From Puccinellia tenuiflora (lineage: Eukaryota > Streptophyta > Magnoliopsida > Poales > Poaceae), in the NCBI GenBank assembly GCA_012064385.1, contig QRDG01001345.1, positions 1 to 64,000 on the forward strand: a stretch of DNA of 64,000 nucleotides, given 5' to 3'. The position numbers and the translations under genes are program-made. The notes below the pieces were generated by a model, which was given only the letters and a program-made list of their open reading frames with translations, was not told the origin of the DNA and made no database searches. Below are positions 32,854-44,490 of the stretch, piece after piece. Each line of letters opens with the position of its first letter. The stretch's first letter is position 1.

Positions 32854-35484
32854 AGTTTTACAAGGCAAACGTGGATCCGGAGGACAACTCGGTCCTAAGA
32901 AGCCGGCCACAGAGGAGAAGATGAATTCAAGTCAGCTCAGGATACAAAGCAAGTCGACTTCACCCCTGGTGACTCTTCCAAGCAGTTCACCATTGGGGCA
33001 CACCTCTCTGATAAATAGGAAAGCGCGCTCGTCGAGTTCATCCGTGAGAACCGGGACGTTTTTGCATGGAAGCCATCTGACATGCCAGGAGTCCCGAGAG
33101 AACTCGCCGAGCACAGCTTACACGTTAATCCTAACGCAAGACCAGTTAAGCAGGGTCTGCGCAAGTTTCATGATGACAGGAGGAAAGCCATAGGAGAAGA
33201 GGTGGCTCGGCTCCTCGCAGCCGAGTTCATCAAGGAGGTCTTTCACCCAGAGTGGGTGGCCAATCCAGTGTTGGTACCAAAGAAGACAGGAGAGTTGAGG
33301 ATGTGCATTGACTTCACGGGCCTGAACAAGCATTGCCCTAAGGACCCGTTTGCACTACCTCGCATAGACCAGATCATTGACTCCACAGCGGGGTCAGAGT
33401 TGCTTTGTTTCTTGGATGCATATTCAGGGTACCATCAGATCAGACTCAACATAGAGGATGAGTTGAAAACGTCCTTCATCACGCCCTTTGGAGCATTTTG
33501 TTACACAACAATGCCCTTTGGACTCAAGAATGCGGGAGCTACATATCAGAGGTGTATACAGAACTGTTTCAAGAAACAGATTGGAAGGAATATTCACGCT
33601 TATGTGGATGATGTGGTGGTCAAGTCTCAGAAGGCCGACTCTTTGATAGCAGACTTGACAGAAACCTTTGAGAACCTACGCAAGTATAAGATGAAGCTCA
33701 ACCCGACCAAGTGTGTCTTTGGAGTCCCTGCTGGCAAACTCCTAGGCTTCATCGTTTCAGAGAGAGGCATTGAGGCAAATCCAGAGAAAATCAAGGCTAT
33801 CCATAACTTGCAGAAGCCGACTTGTCTGAAGGACGTCCAAAAGCTTACTGGATGTGTGGCAGCTCTGAGCAGGTTTATTTCCAGACTCGGGGAGAAGGCG
33901 GGTCCTCTCTACCGACTCCTGAAGAAGTCAGACAAATTCCTATGGGATGAAGAGGCTGACCGTGCTTTTGAGGAGTTGAAGAAAACTTTATCAACAGCAC
34001 CAGTGCTTGCAGCTCCTACAGATAAGGAGCCCATGCTATTATATGTAGCTGCCAACGAGAGAGTTGTCAGCGCAGTAGTAGTTGTGGAACGTGCAGAGGA
34101 AGGAAAGGAGTACCCAGTGCAGAGACCTGTCTACTACATCAGTGAAGTCCTCACAGAGTCAAAGCAAAGGTACCCTCAGTGGCAGAAATTAGTTTATGGA
34201 GTTTTTCTTGCAAGTAGAAAGCTCAAGCATTATTTCCAAGAGCATCCAATTAAGGTGGTGAGTTCAGCACCGCTGGCAGATATTATACGCAACAGAGAGG
34301 CAACAGGGCGAGTCGCCAAGTGGGCAATTGAGTTGGGTCCTTATCATATCACATATGAGCCAAGGACAGCGATCAAATCTCAAGCTTTGGTGGATTTTGT
34401 CAATGATTGGACAGATTTTACATCTTCACCAAGCACCCCTTGCACCAAGTATTGGACAATGCACTTTGATGGGTCCAGACAGTTGGAAGGCTCAGGGGCC
34501 GGCGTGGTGTTAACCTCACCTAAGGGAGATAAGTTAGCATACGTCCTTCAGTTACACTTTGATTGCACCAATAACATGGCAGAGTACGAGGCTTTGCTAC
34601 ATGGCCTGCGTTTGGCCAAGGAGATGAACATCAAGCGTATCAGGTGCTTTGGAGACTCGGATCTCGTAGCTCAGCAAGTATCTGGAACTTGGGACTCGAA
34701 GGATGCAAACATGGCAGCTTATAGAAGAGCAGTCGAACAGATAGCCGGGTTCTTTTCTGGTTATCAAGTGGAGCATATTGACAGACGCAAGAACGAAGCC
34801 GCTGATGCGTTATCACGACTCGGCTCTCGTCGAGAGAAAGTACCACCAAATGTGTTCTTAGATGAACTTCACCATCCTTCAGTCAAGTTGCCCACAGAGG
34901 AGGAGTTAGCCTTTCCAGACCCAGAGTCGGCACTTGTTGCAGCAGTACGAGCAATCCCAACATGGACAGAGCCCTACCTAGCCTATCTCCTGCGGGGTGA
35001 ACTCCCAAAGGATGAGGTCAAGCGAAAACAACTCATCAGACGATGCAAGTCCTACACAGTCATTAACGGCGAGTTATACAGAAGAAGCGTTACTGGAGTC
35101 TACCAGAGATGTGTGTCTCCAGAAGAGGGCAAGCAAATATTGCAAGAGATCCATGCAGGAGATTGTGGTCATCATGCATCCACTAGATCCTTGGTGTCAA
35201 AAGCTTTCAGACACGGGTTCTTTTGGTTGACAGCACATTTAGATGCAGAGAGGATAGTGCGAGTCTGTGATGGGTGTCAAAGGTACGCAAGGCAAGACCA
35301 CGTGCCAGCACAAGAACTCAGAACCATCCCTATCACTTGGCCATTTGCAGTTTGGGGACTCGACATGGTGGGCCCTTTCTCAAAGTCGCCTTGTCAGAAG
35401 ACCCATCTGCTAGTAGCAGTTGACAAGTTCACCAAGTGGGTGGAGTGGAACCCGTCAGCAGAGTCGACGGTGCATCAGCTGTGA
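32854..35484 (+). pseudogene. Tat pol: RT, RNase H, second RNase H, integrase start
   Basis: The main open stretch is 33082-35484. The part from 32854 to 33081 is broken by one-base losses near 32896 and 32921 and by a TAG at 33016-33018. RT motifs are M-C-I-D-F-T-G-L-N-K-H, F-L-D-A-Y-S-G-Y-H-Q-I, M-P-F-G-L-K-N-A-G and the catalytic Y-V-D-D (about 33601-33612). A Ty3-type RNase H follows, then a second RNase H (H-F-D-G-S-R, M-A-E-Y-E-A-L). The integrase zinc finger is H-A-G-D-C-G-H-H...C-D-G-C and the first catalytic Asp is in W-G-L-D-M-V-G-P-F. A one-base deletion at 35444 (relative to copy 2) shifts the frame after K-W-V-E. Confidence 0.92.
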
Positions 35485-36248
35485 GATTCTTCAAGAAGAT
35501 AGCCACACGTTTTGGGTATCCTCATAGCATCATTACAGACAATGGTACCAACTTATCAGTTGGGGAGATGGCCAAGTTTTGTGGTGAGAACAACATCAGA
35601 CTCGACCTAGCCTCAGTGGCACATCCACAGTCCAATGGACAAGCAGAGAGGGCAAATCAGGAGTTGCTGAAGGGAATTAAGCCCCGGCTCCGAGTCCCTT
35701 TGCTAAGAGCCGCCGGGTCTTGGGTTGAGGAGTTACCAGCAGTGCTTTGGAGCATCAGGACGACTCCTAACAGATCTACTGGCTTCACACCTTTCTTCAT
35801 GGTGTATGGAGCAGAAGCTGTCTTACCAAGCGACTTGTTGCACGACTCGCCACGAGTCGCCAATTATGTTGAGACAGAAAATGAACTCGCCCGACAGGAC
35901 TCGGTCGATGCACTTGAGGAAGCAAGGGAGTTAGCCCTTGAGAGATCAGCAGTTTATCAGCAGGACCTGCGGCGATATCACGCACGCAGAGTCAAAACCA
36001 GGACTTTCCAGGAAGGAGACTTAGTGCTTCGCCTTGTCCAGAGTAAGGAAGGGATGCACAAGTTATCACCACCATGGGAAGGACCGTTCATCATAAGCAA
36101 GAATCTGAACAACGGATCGTACTATCTAATGGATGTACGAGAGCCGGCAAGTGTAGGCAAAGGAGCTGACACAGCTCATACTCTAGATCCTTATGCAGAG
36201 GCAAAGAGGCCTTGGAACATAGCTCAGCTACGTCCATATTATACCTAA
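35436..36248 (+). pseudogene. Tat integrase, C-terminal part after the frameshift
   Basis: Continues the integrase in another frame: T-D-N-G-T-N with the second catalytic Asp, H-P-Q-S-N-G-Q-A-E-R with the catalytic Glu, and the GPY/F-like tail near L-S-P-P-W-E-G-P-F. It ends at TAA 36246-36248, a natural end. Integrase inserts the cDNA into the host chromosome. Confidence 0.9.
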
Positions 36249-36833
36249 GTTGTACTAGATTCATGAGTTGAAAGGTAATGAGCCCAGTGAGCCATGCCTA
36301 GATGTAATCAAATTATTGTGATCAAATGAAATAAAGCCGGCTTCTGTGAACATGAGTCCTTTAGTCGAGTCACCCAGTGAGTGCGCTTTGTTCTTTAAAT
36401 TTTGATCACCAGGTTCTTGGGGGCTTGCTTTTCAGTGAAAAAAGTTAAGCTTAAACTCTTGGACCCGGCACAGTAGCCAAATTTTCCTAGTTTTCTCGCT
36501 GGTAAGTCAGATGCATCCTGCACAATATGATCTATCTACAGGCATGACTTGTTTCTTTCTCTTATGGATCCTAAGGAACATATGAGTTAAGAACCTGTCA
36601 GCACAAGCTGTACGAGAAGTCATGCAGGGCCTACTTATTCATCAGTGAAAAATTAGACGGGTTATAAGAACCAAGCCGATTGGCACAAATTCAAAATAGC
36701 TAACAAGCTAAATAGTTTAAAGCACCAGTAGTGCATCTTTACAACTCAAAAGAGCTCAACAAGCTCAATAGTTTAAAAGCACCCATAGTGCATAATTACA
36801 AAGTCTCAACAGTAACACAGCATTACATAGCAC
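36249..36833 (+). other. Spacer between pol and the antisense gene in Tat copy 1
   Basis: 585 bp without a coding frame on either strand. It includes one gttcttgggggcttgc motif at 36413-36428 resembling the polypurine tract, and would hold the 3' UTR of the antisense gene on the minus strand. Confidence 0.5.
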
Positions 36834-39800
36834 TCAAAAGTCATTCAAAGGGTGGTCTTCCAGAGGAGTCGACTCCTTCGCCAGAGTCGAGGAGTCCTTC
36901 TCAGCAGGTGACTTATCCTTTGCTTGAACAGCAGGAGTCGATGAGTTCTTCTTAGCAGGAGATTTGCCTTGTGCTTGAGCAGCGGAGGAAGGAGCCGGCT
37001 TCAATGGAGGCTTGGTGGCGACTTTCTTCGTTTGAAATCCAGTACCCTTGGGACTCTTCATAAGCTTGGTAAGATCTGCTTGTTTCTGAGCGTCTCCAGA
37101 GACAGCTCTAGAAGGAGTGGGCGCAGCAGGAGTCTTCAGGGTAGGCTCAGCACTCGGCACAGGAGCCGCCGGTGACGATGAACTCGGACCGGCAGAGGCA
37201 GCGAATACACCAGATGGGTCCTGTGATGGGCGGCCAAAGTTTACTATCTCAGGATGTACTGGAGCGACTCTCTTGTTCTCCAAATCATAATGATGAACCC
37301 ATACCTCAGGGTCCATCTTATTGGCAATCTCACAAGCATATGGCCGCACCAGCTTTTCTTCGGCTATGAAATCATTCTGAGTAAAAGGCTTGCCATCTTC
37401 ATGCTGCTCAGGCTTCCCCATTGTAAGCATTGCTGGCTCAAGAACAGTGGGATAGTAGCTGTGGGCTAAGGCCAGGATCCTGATAGCAGATCTCCTCATA
37501 GAAGATTGTTTCCACAGTCGTACATAGCCGGGTGCTCTGGACAACTCGTCCACCAGACGCTCAGGCTCTTTGGGGCACTTGCCTTTATGATTCAGATACT
37601 TGACCACAGAACGGGCTCCCTCTTGTAGCCCGTGACAGTAATCAAGCATCTCAGACAGTTGTTTGCTTGTGGGCAATTTAAGCTTGGGGGAGTCAGCCCC
37701 TGCAGAAAGGAAGTCAAGGAGTCATTGTCAGTTGAAAAGCAATTCAGAAAGGTACAAAAGGAAACAAGCAAAAGTCATAAACTCACCAAATATATGCTGA
37801 CACATTGCACCAATGCCCTTCTTGCAAGTGTTGAACACGGCTTGTAGGTCATTGTGTGCCTTCTGAGCAATCTTTTTGGCCTCAGCCGACTCTTTTTTCA
37901 CCTGCTCCAGTTGAGCAGCTAAGGCCTTCAGATCCTTCTCAAGCTGAAGGGAGTGTTCTTTTTCGGCCATGGCAGATCTGGCACTAGCAGCTGCCTGGTC
38001 TTCAAGTTCTTTCATATCCCTCTTCATCTTGGAGACGATGCACTGCAATTACAAGTCATCAAGCACAAGTGAGATCCACAAGTCAAATACAGAACTCATG
38101 AGCTCCAAGTCGTCACAAGTTAACAACTTGGCGCTTGGGGGCTACTCAGGAGTCAATTCTTTCTATCAGAAAAGCAGGCATGAGTCCTAATCGACAGGTC
38201 ATAAGCTCCAAGTCGCCACAAGTTAGCAACTTGGCGCTTGGGGGCTACTGGCAGATCAGAATTTTTTCCTCAGGTTAATTATGAATAGTGTGGGCGTATT
38301 GGTAGCTCCAAGTCGTCGCAGGCTAACAACTCGGCGCTTGGGGGCTACTCATGCAGAAATTTTTGGTCTAAGGACCCGACAGACAGTAAATTATCAGCCC
38401 CGAGTCCTAGTAGAGCTAAGGACTCAGGCCTTGGGGGCTACAGTATGCAAGTTTGTTCTACCTACCAAATGATTTGATTTCAGGATGAAGCACCTATCCT
38501 AGTCACAAGTCACCACAGACAGGTGCTTGGGGGCTACTGAGATAGGATGATGCCAGAAAGCATGAAAGGAGAAGTCAGACAAGCTTACCTCATGAACCAT
38601 GTGAAGAGACCTAAGAGCCGTTTGCTCGTCATCCTTCAGCCTAGCAGCTTGATCGTTCAAGTCGACTGCTTCAGCATAGGCTTCGGAAAATGACATGTTA
38701 TCTGCCACCCGAAGTCGACTGTAGTCAGTAGATGACTTGATCTTGATTGATGGAGAGGCTGCAGGAGTCGGCTTGACAGGAGCCGGCTGAACTGGAGGCG
38801 CAGAATCAGGAGTCACAGCACCAGAGCTGGGCTGGACTGTTGTTGGAGTCGACGCTCGAGCCTTTGAAGAGGACTCGGGGACAGTAGGAGTCGTGGTTGC
38901 GCCGACTGATGCAGCGATGGAGGGACCCGTCCTCGTACTGGTTGTCTGAGAAGTCGATGGAGGGGCAGGTCCACGCCCAGAGGAGACATCAGCCATGCCT
39001 GGGAGCTTTGTTACCTTGGCACAAGGCCGAGCCCTGAAATATTCAGAGATAGAAATCAATAAACCTAGTGAAAGGAAAGATCAGAAGTCATACAATTGCA
39101 AGTACAGAGACAAAAGAGTCTTACCCAATATTGGTCTCCAGGTCCAAGGCGGCCTGAGAGTTTGAGGAAGGCATTGACAAACCAGAGCTGTAGGAGTCGT
39201 CCTTTTGGGGAGGAGAGGTTGATTTCCGTTGGTGTGAGACTGGCAGAGGCTCAGGAGCGTCTGCAGGCCCATCGGAACGCAGCTTCCTCTTTCTGGCGGC
39301 AATGACACTCTGCAATTGCTCTTCAGGCTTAGTTGGGGAGCGAGAGGACCCAAGGACTCGTGAGAGTGGTACCTTGGGAACAGCCTCTCGAGAGCCATTA
39401 TTGTTCGAGGCTGGAGAGGATGAGGAATGACTCCTGGCAGAGGACTCTGCGGATGGAGATGGTTGAGCAGCAGCAGAGGCAGTGTCAGTTTGCCTAGTGG
39501 GGGGAGCCTCTGGAGAGGACTCGTCATCGTCGGTTTCTTCCACAATGGGAGCCTCTTGGGAGGACTCCTCTTCATCAGCATTCTTAGTGGGAGCCTCTGG
39601 CGAGGACTCCTCATCGGCAGCATCATCATCAGCAGGAGCCTCCTGGGAGGACTCCTCATCCTCATCATCAGTGTCATCTGCCACAGTGGCTTGATCTGTG
39701 GCAGGAATTTCTTCTTCAGCTTCAGCCTCAGCTTCAGCTTTATTCTTAGAACCAGCTCCAGAGGCCGGCTTCCAGAAGGAGTCGGTGAGCTGCAAATGAG

Positions 39801-40850
39801 TTAGCAAACATGAGTCAGCAAGCAATACAAGTGAAGTCAAGGTTGAAATAAAGTAGAGAGTAATGCTTACATCAGGAGCTGGGTTGGTTGAGCAGAAGGG
39901 TTGGAGCCCGAAATGAGCTTGATCCTTCACCGGTTTCCCAGTCAACTTCTTGATGAGTCGACCAAGTTCCGGTCCATCAGACAGCTGCTCCGTAACCCGG
40001 AGGTCATCACCAGCGCATCTGGTATATGTGCAGATCAGTCGAGTCCTAGGACTCAGCGGCTGGATTCTCCAGGTTGTCCAGCAACGGACCAAGTCCATAT
40101 TCTCCAAGTTATGGGACAAGAGGGCCCGGATGCGAGTGATCAGAGACTCGACCCTTGGCCGGTCGGCCTCTGGGCACCTGGCTTTCATTAGAGGAGTCGC
40201 CCGGAGGCGTTCCTCAGAGAACAAGGAAGCTTAGGTTCATTTGCAGGAGAAGTGTCCTTGCAATAAAAGAAAGTCCTTTGCCAGTCTTTGATGCGATTTG
40301 GGAAAACTGGCTTAGGGAAGACGGAGTTGAGGCGCCGTTGAAGGGCGACGGCGCCACATTGGAGAAGAGGACCCCCAGAGGTTTCAGGTTGGGGATTGCA
40401 GTAAAAGAGCTCGAGCCAAAGGTTGATGTCAGGTTTAATTTGGAGGTAATCCTCACAGAGAACAACGAAATTAGAAAGTGTGAGAATGGAGTTGGGAGCA
40501 AGATCGTGAATCCGCAGCTCGTAAAGCTCGAGGAGCTGGCGGAAGAAAAAATCGCCGGGGGGAGAAAAGCCGCGGAATAGGTGCTCGACAAAGACGACAA
40601 CTTCATCCTTGGCAGGAGAGGGAACAATCTCATCCCCAGGGGCCCGAGCTTGAGCGCTAGAGGGGATCAAACCTGATAGCCTGTGGGTCTTCAATTGCTC
40701 CGCCGAGACCGTAGATCCACTCCAATCGGCGGAGATCGATCGCTTGGAGGAGGGTTTGGCGGCGGCGGCGGCCGCGGCGGCAATGTTCACCGTCCTGCTC
40801 GACGTGGTCGCCTTGGCCTTCGATGTGGTCTTTGAGCGCTTGGGAGCCAT
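36834..40850 (-). CDS. Spliced antisense gene of the Tat element (putative gypsy-type transposon domain)
   Basis: I infer five exons on the minus strand: 40850-39871, 39789-39125, 39033-38589, 38042-37787 and 37699-36834. All four introns have GT-AG ends, and phases agree at each junction. Total coding length is 3212 nt; one missing base near 40224 shifts the frame, and with that base the length would be a multiple of three (about 1070 residues). Exon 1 encodes a basic N-terminus and a domain like Pfam 'putative gypsy type transposon' (E-H-L-F-R-G-F-S-P-P, F-V-V-L-C-E-D-Y-L). Exon 2 is acidic/low complexity with E-E-S-S-Q-E-A-P repeats; exon 3 is Pro/Ser/Thr-rich; exon 4 is coiled coil; exon 5 ends in a Pro/Lys-rich tail. 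A TATA box lies 108 bp upstream. Antisense ORFs are known from Tat elements; their function is unknown. Confidence 0.75.
38131..38538 (+). repeat. Repeated polypurine-tract-like motif in an antisense intron
   Basis: The plus-strand motif cttgggggctact or a close variant occurs at 38134-38146, 38237-38249, 38337-38349, 38430-38441 and 38526-38538. The first three are inside ~46-bp repeats starting agctccaagtcg. The motif resembles the tract just before the 3' LTR (ttcgggggctac, 41374-41385). Confidence 0.85.
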
Positions 40851-40957
40851 GGCGTGCGGGCGGTGCGTGCTGGGCGCGGGAAGAGATGGGCGCGAAAGAG
40901 AGGAAGGAGAGCTTTGAGCTGAAGGGGCAAGTGAGGTTTAGGGCTTAACCCTTCGAG

Positions 40958-40966
40958 ATTTATAAA
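40958..40966 (-). promoter_or_regulatory. TATA box of the antisense gene
   Basis: On the minus strand tttataaat lies 108 bp before the ATG at 40850, a normal plant spacing allowing a 5' UTR of about 75 nt. It is outside the LTR, so the gene appears to have its own promoter. Confidence 0.55.
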
Positions 40967-41373
40967 GGGGGGTAAAACCCTAGAAAGTCAACTGTGGATA
41001 ACGTTTCAGTAAAAACGTTCAGGTGGTCAAACAGACAGATAAGAAATCGAAACAGAGAAAGGTTAAAGGTCACAGATGTGGAAGTAGCCGGCTTGTCTCA
41101 GAATGACGAGTCCTGTGACAGTGAAATCAGCTTATCTAACCCTTGCTCGCAAGAGTCACACCAGAACCCGGCCTGCTAGTGCAAGGGCAAGAGTGATGGC
41201 TTGAACAAGGGATAAGAGTGGGCTCATTTTATATATGTGTTATGTTTTATGCAGGAATTCATCTTGGAGCTAGCAGCAGGCGACTTTGGAGCCATTGGCT
41301 CAAGTGGAAGGAGTCGACCCAGAGAGTCGAACCAGCAAGTCAGAGGAAGCCGCCAAGCTGTGCCCAAAATAAA

Positions 41374-41385
41374 TTCGGGGGCTAC
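41374..41385 (+). other. Polypurine tract of Tat copy 1
   Basis: The sequence ttcgggggctac is directly followed by TG of the 3' LTR at 41386. It would prime plus-strand DNA synthesis. Confidence 0.75.
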
Positions 41386-41952
41386 TGACGGGGGGATACT
41401 TTATAGGTAGGCCCATGGACCCGGAAAGTAGACCCGCCAAGACCAAGAAGGCCAAAGCCGAGTCACGTATCAAGTCGCATGGGCTGGGCTGGAGACAAGC
41501 CGGCCAAGGCCCATGATGAAGAAAGGACCCGTCCGGAAGGAGTCCAAGTACAACCCGGAGTCTAAACTTGGAAGACCAAGACGTAGAGTAGGACTCCGTG
41601 TTCTAGTATGACTCGGTGTAAAGTGTAAGTCCAGAGACCCGGCAGCCTTTATAAGCGGGGTCCTGGACCTTAGATCGAAGTCAAGAGTCTAAGCTTCAAT
41701 CAGTAGAGAAACCCTAGCCACCAGAGAGAAGTCGCCGGCTCCTAAGTTGTGGGAGCCGGGTCCTTGTAATCGAGACATATCAAGAGCAATAACAGAGAAG
41801 CAGGAAGTAGGTCTTTACCTCGAATCAGAGGGGCCGAACCTGGGTAAATCCTTGTTCCTTGGCGGGATTAACCGTTCCAGCGTACTTCAGTCATCAATGG
41901 CCCCAGAACTCATCTTCCGTGAGGAAGAACTTGCCGTGACAACCCCACGACA
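41386..41952 (+). repeat. 3' LTR of Tat copy 1
   Basis: 567 bp from TGACGGGGGGATAC to CCCCACGACA. It is longer than the 5' LTR by a short insertion (aagtcaagagtct near 41677-41689). The next base enters the integrase of copy 2 on the opposite strand. Confidence 0.9.
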
Positions 41953-44427
41953 GATAAGTTGGTACCATTGTCTGTAATGATGCTGTGAGGATACCCAAAA
42001 CGTGTTGCTATCTTTTTGAAGAATCTCACTGCTGATGCACCGTCGACTCTGCTGACGGGTTCCACTTCCACCCACTTCGTGAACTTGTCAACTGCTACTA
42101 GCAGATGGGTCTTCTGACAAGGCGACTTTGAGAAAGGGCCCACCATGTCGAGTCCCCAAACTGCAAATGGCCAAGTGATAGGGATGGTTCTGAGTTCTTG
42201 AGCTGGCACGTGGTCTTGCCTTGCGTACCTTTGACATCCATCACAGACTCGAACTATCCTTTCTGCATCCAAATGTGCTGTCAACCAAAAGAACCCGTGT
42301 CTGAAAGCTTTTGACACCAAGGATCTAGTGGATGCATGATGACCACAATCTCCTGCGTGAATCTCTTGTAATATTTGCTTGCCCTCCTCTGGAGACACAC
42401 ATCTCTGGTAGACTCCAGTAACACTCCTTCTGTACAACTCGCCATCAATGACTGTGTAGGACTTGCATCGCCTGATGAGTTGCTTTCGCTTGACTTCATC
42501 CTTTGGGAGTTCACCCCGCAGGAGATATGCTAGGTAGGGCTCTGTCCACGTTGGGATTGCTCGTACTGCTGCAACCAACACCGACTCTGGGTCTGGAAAG
42601 GCTAACTCCTCCTCTGAGGGCAATTTGACTGAAGGATGATGGAGTTCATCCAAGAACACATTTGGTGGTACTTTCTCTCGACGAGAGCCGAGTCGTGATA
42701 ACGCATCAGCAGCCTCGTTCTTGCGCCTGTCAATATGCTCCACTTGATAACCAGAAAAGAACCCGGCTATCTGTTCGACTGCTCTTCTATAAGCCGCCAT
42801 GTTTGCATCCTTCGAGTCCCAGGTTCCAGACACTTGCTGAGCTACGAGATCCGAGTCTCCAAAGCACCTGATACGCTTGATGTTCATCTCCTTGGCCAAA
42901 CGCAGGCCATGTAGCAAAGCCTCATACTCTGCCATGTTGTTGGTACAATCAAAGTGTAACTGAAGGACATATGCTAACTTATCTCCTTTAGGTGAGGTTA
43001 ACACCACGCCGGCTCCTGAGCCTCTAACTGTCTGGACCCATCAAAGTGCATTGTCCAATACTTGGTGCAAGGGGTACTTGGTGAAGATGTAAAATCTGTC
43101 CAATCATTGACAAAATCAACCAAAGCTTGAGATTTGATCGCTGTCCTTGGCTCATATGTGATATGATAAGGACCCAACTCAATTGCCCACTTGGCGACTC
43201 GCCCTGTTGCCTCTCTGTTGCGTATAATATCTGCCAGCGGTGCTGAACTCACCACCTTAATTGGATGCTCTTGGAAATAATGCTTGAGCTTTCTACTTGC
43301 AAGAAAAACTCCATAGACCAACTTCTGCCACTGTGGGTACCTTTGCTTTGACTCTGTGAGAACTTCACTGATGTAGTAGACAGGTCTCTGCACTGGGTAC
43401 TCCTTTCCTTCCTCTGCACGTTCCACAACTACTACTGCACTGACAACTCTCTCGTTGGCAGCTACATATAATAGCATGGGCTCCTTATCTGTAGGAGCTG
43501 CAAGCACTGGTGCTGTTGATAAAGTTTTCTTCAACTCCTCAAAAGCACGGTCAGCTTCTTCATCCCATAGGAATTTATCTGACTTCTTCAGGAGTCGGTA
43601 GAGAGGACCCGCCTTCTCCCCGAGTCTTGAAATAAACCTGCTTAGAGCTGCCACACATCCAGTGAGCTTTTGAACGTCCTTCAGACAAGTCGGCTTCTGC
43701 AAGTTATGGATAGCCTTGATTTTCTCTGGATTTGCCTCAATGCCTCTCTCTGAAACGATGAAGCCTAGGAGTTTGCCAGCAGGGACTCCAAAAACACACT
43801 TGGTCGGGTTGAGCTTCATCTTGTACTTGCGTAGGTTCTCAAACGTTTCTGTCAGGTCTGCTATCAGAGAGTCGGCTTCTGAGACTTGACAACTACATCA
43901 TCCACATAAGCATGAATATTCCTTCCAATCTGTTTTTTGAAACAGTTCTGGATACATCTCTGATATGTAGCTCCTGCATTCTTGAGTCCAAAGGGCATTG
44001 TTGTGTAACAAAATGCTCCAAAGGGCGTGATGAAGGACGTCTTCAGCTCATCCTCTATGTTGAGTCTGATCTGATGGTACCCTGAATATGCATCCAAGAA
44101 ACAAAGCAACTCTGACCCCGCTGTGGAGTCGATGATCTGGTCTATGCGAGGTAGTGCAAACGGGTCCTTAGGGCAATGCTTGTTTAGGCCCGTGAAGTCG
44201 ATGCACATCCGCAACTCTCCTGTCTTCTTTGGTACTAACACTGGATTGGCCACCCACTCTGGGTGAAAGACCTCCTTGATGAACTCGGCTGCGAGGAGCC
44301 GAGCCACCTCTTCTCCTATGGCTTTCCTCCTGTCATCATGAAACTTGCGCAGACCCTGCTTAACTGGTCTTGCATTAGGATTAACATGTAAGCTGTGCTC
44401 GGCGAGTTCTCTCGGGACTCCTGGCAT
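41953..44427 (-). pseudogene. Tat pol, copy 2, truncated
   Basis: The RT is complete with Y-V-D-D and in the same frame as the preceding protease fragment, separated only by the TAG. Single-base losses near 43876 (after V-V-V-K-S-Q-K) and near 43022 (between the two RNase H domains) shift the frame. The region 43007-41953 encodes the second RNase H, the integrase zinc finger and core, including the K-W-V-E-V-E-P segment that is frameshifted in copy 1. It ends at the copy-1 LTR. Confidence 0.9.
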
Positions 44428-44490
44428 GTCAGATGGCTTCCATGCAAAGACGTCCCGGTTCTCACGGATGAACTCGACGAGCGCGCTTTC

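Larger units (their letters stand above)
29285..41952 (+). mobile_element. Tat-lineage Gypsy retrotransposon, copy 1, with antisense gene
   Basis: 12.7 kb with LTRs at 29285-29840 and 41386-41952, a primer-binding site, gag-protease, RT, two RNase H domains, integrase, then 5.1 kb of DNA carrying a spliced antisense gene before the 3' LTR. The second RNase H after the Ty3-type one and a long 3' non-pol region define the Tat lineage. The flanking 5-mers differ (ataac on the left, gataa on the right), so this is not a simple insertion. The single N at 32829 lies inside it. The LTRs differ at roughly a dozen sites plus a short indel. Confidence 0.9.

Noticed and set aside
39081..39677. Minus-strand 198-residue frame overlapping exon 2 of the antisense gene
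   Set aside because: A low-complexity alternative frame of the acidic repeat region; exon 2 in the other frame joins its neighbours in phase.
36969..40580. Plus-strand frames between Tat pol and the 3' LTR
   Set aside because: Opposite-strand shadows of the antisense exons, with no domain and no splice logic.
29285..41952. Simple, complete insertion of Tat copy 1 into the integrase of copy 2
   Set aside because: The left flank is CACTA DNA and the 5-mers differ (ataac versus gataa), so the two flanks cannot be one original site.
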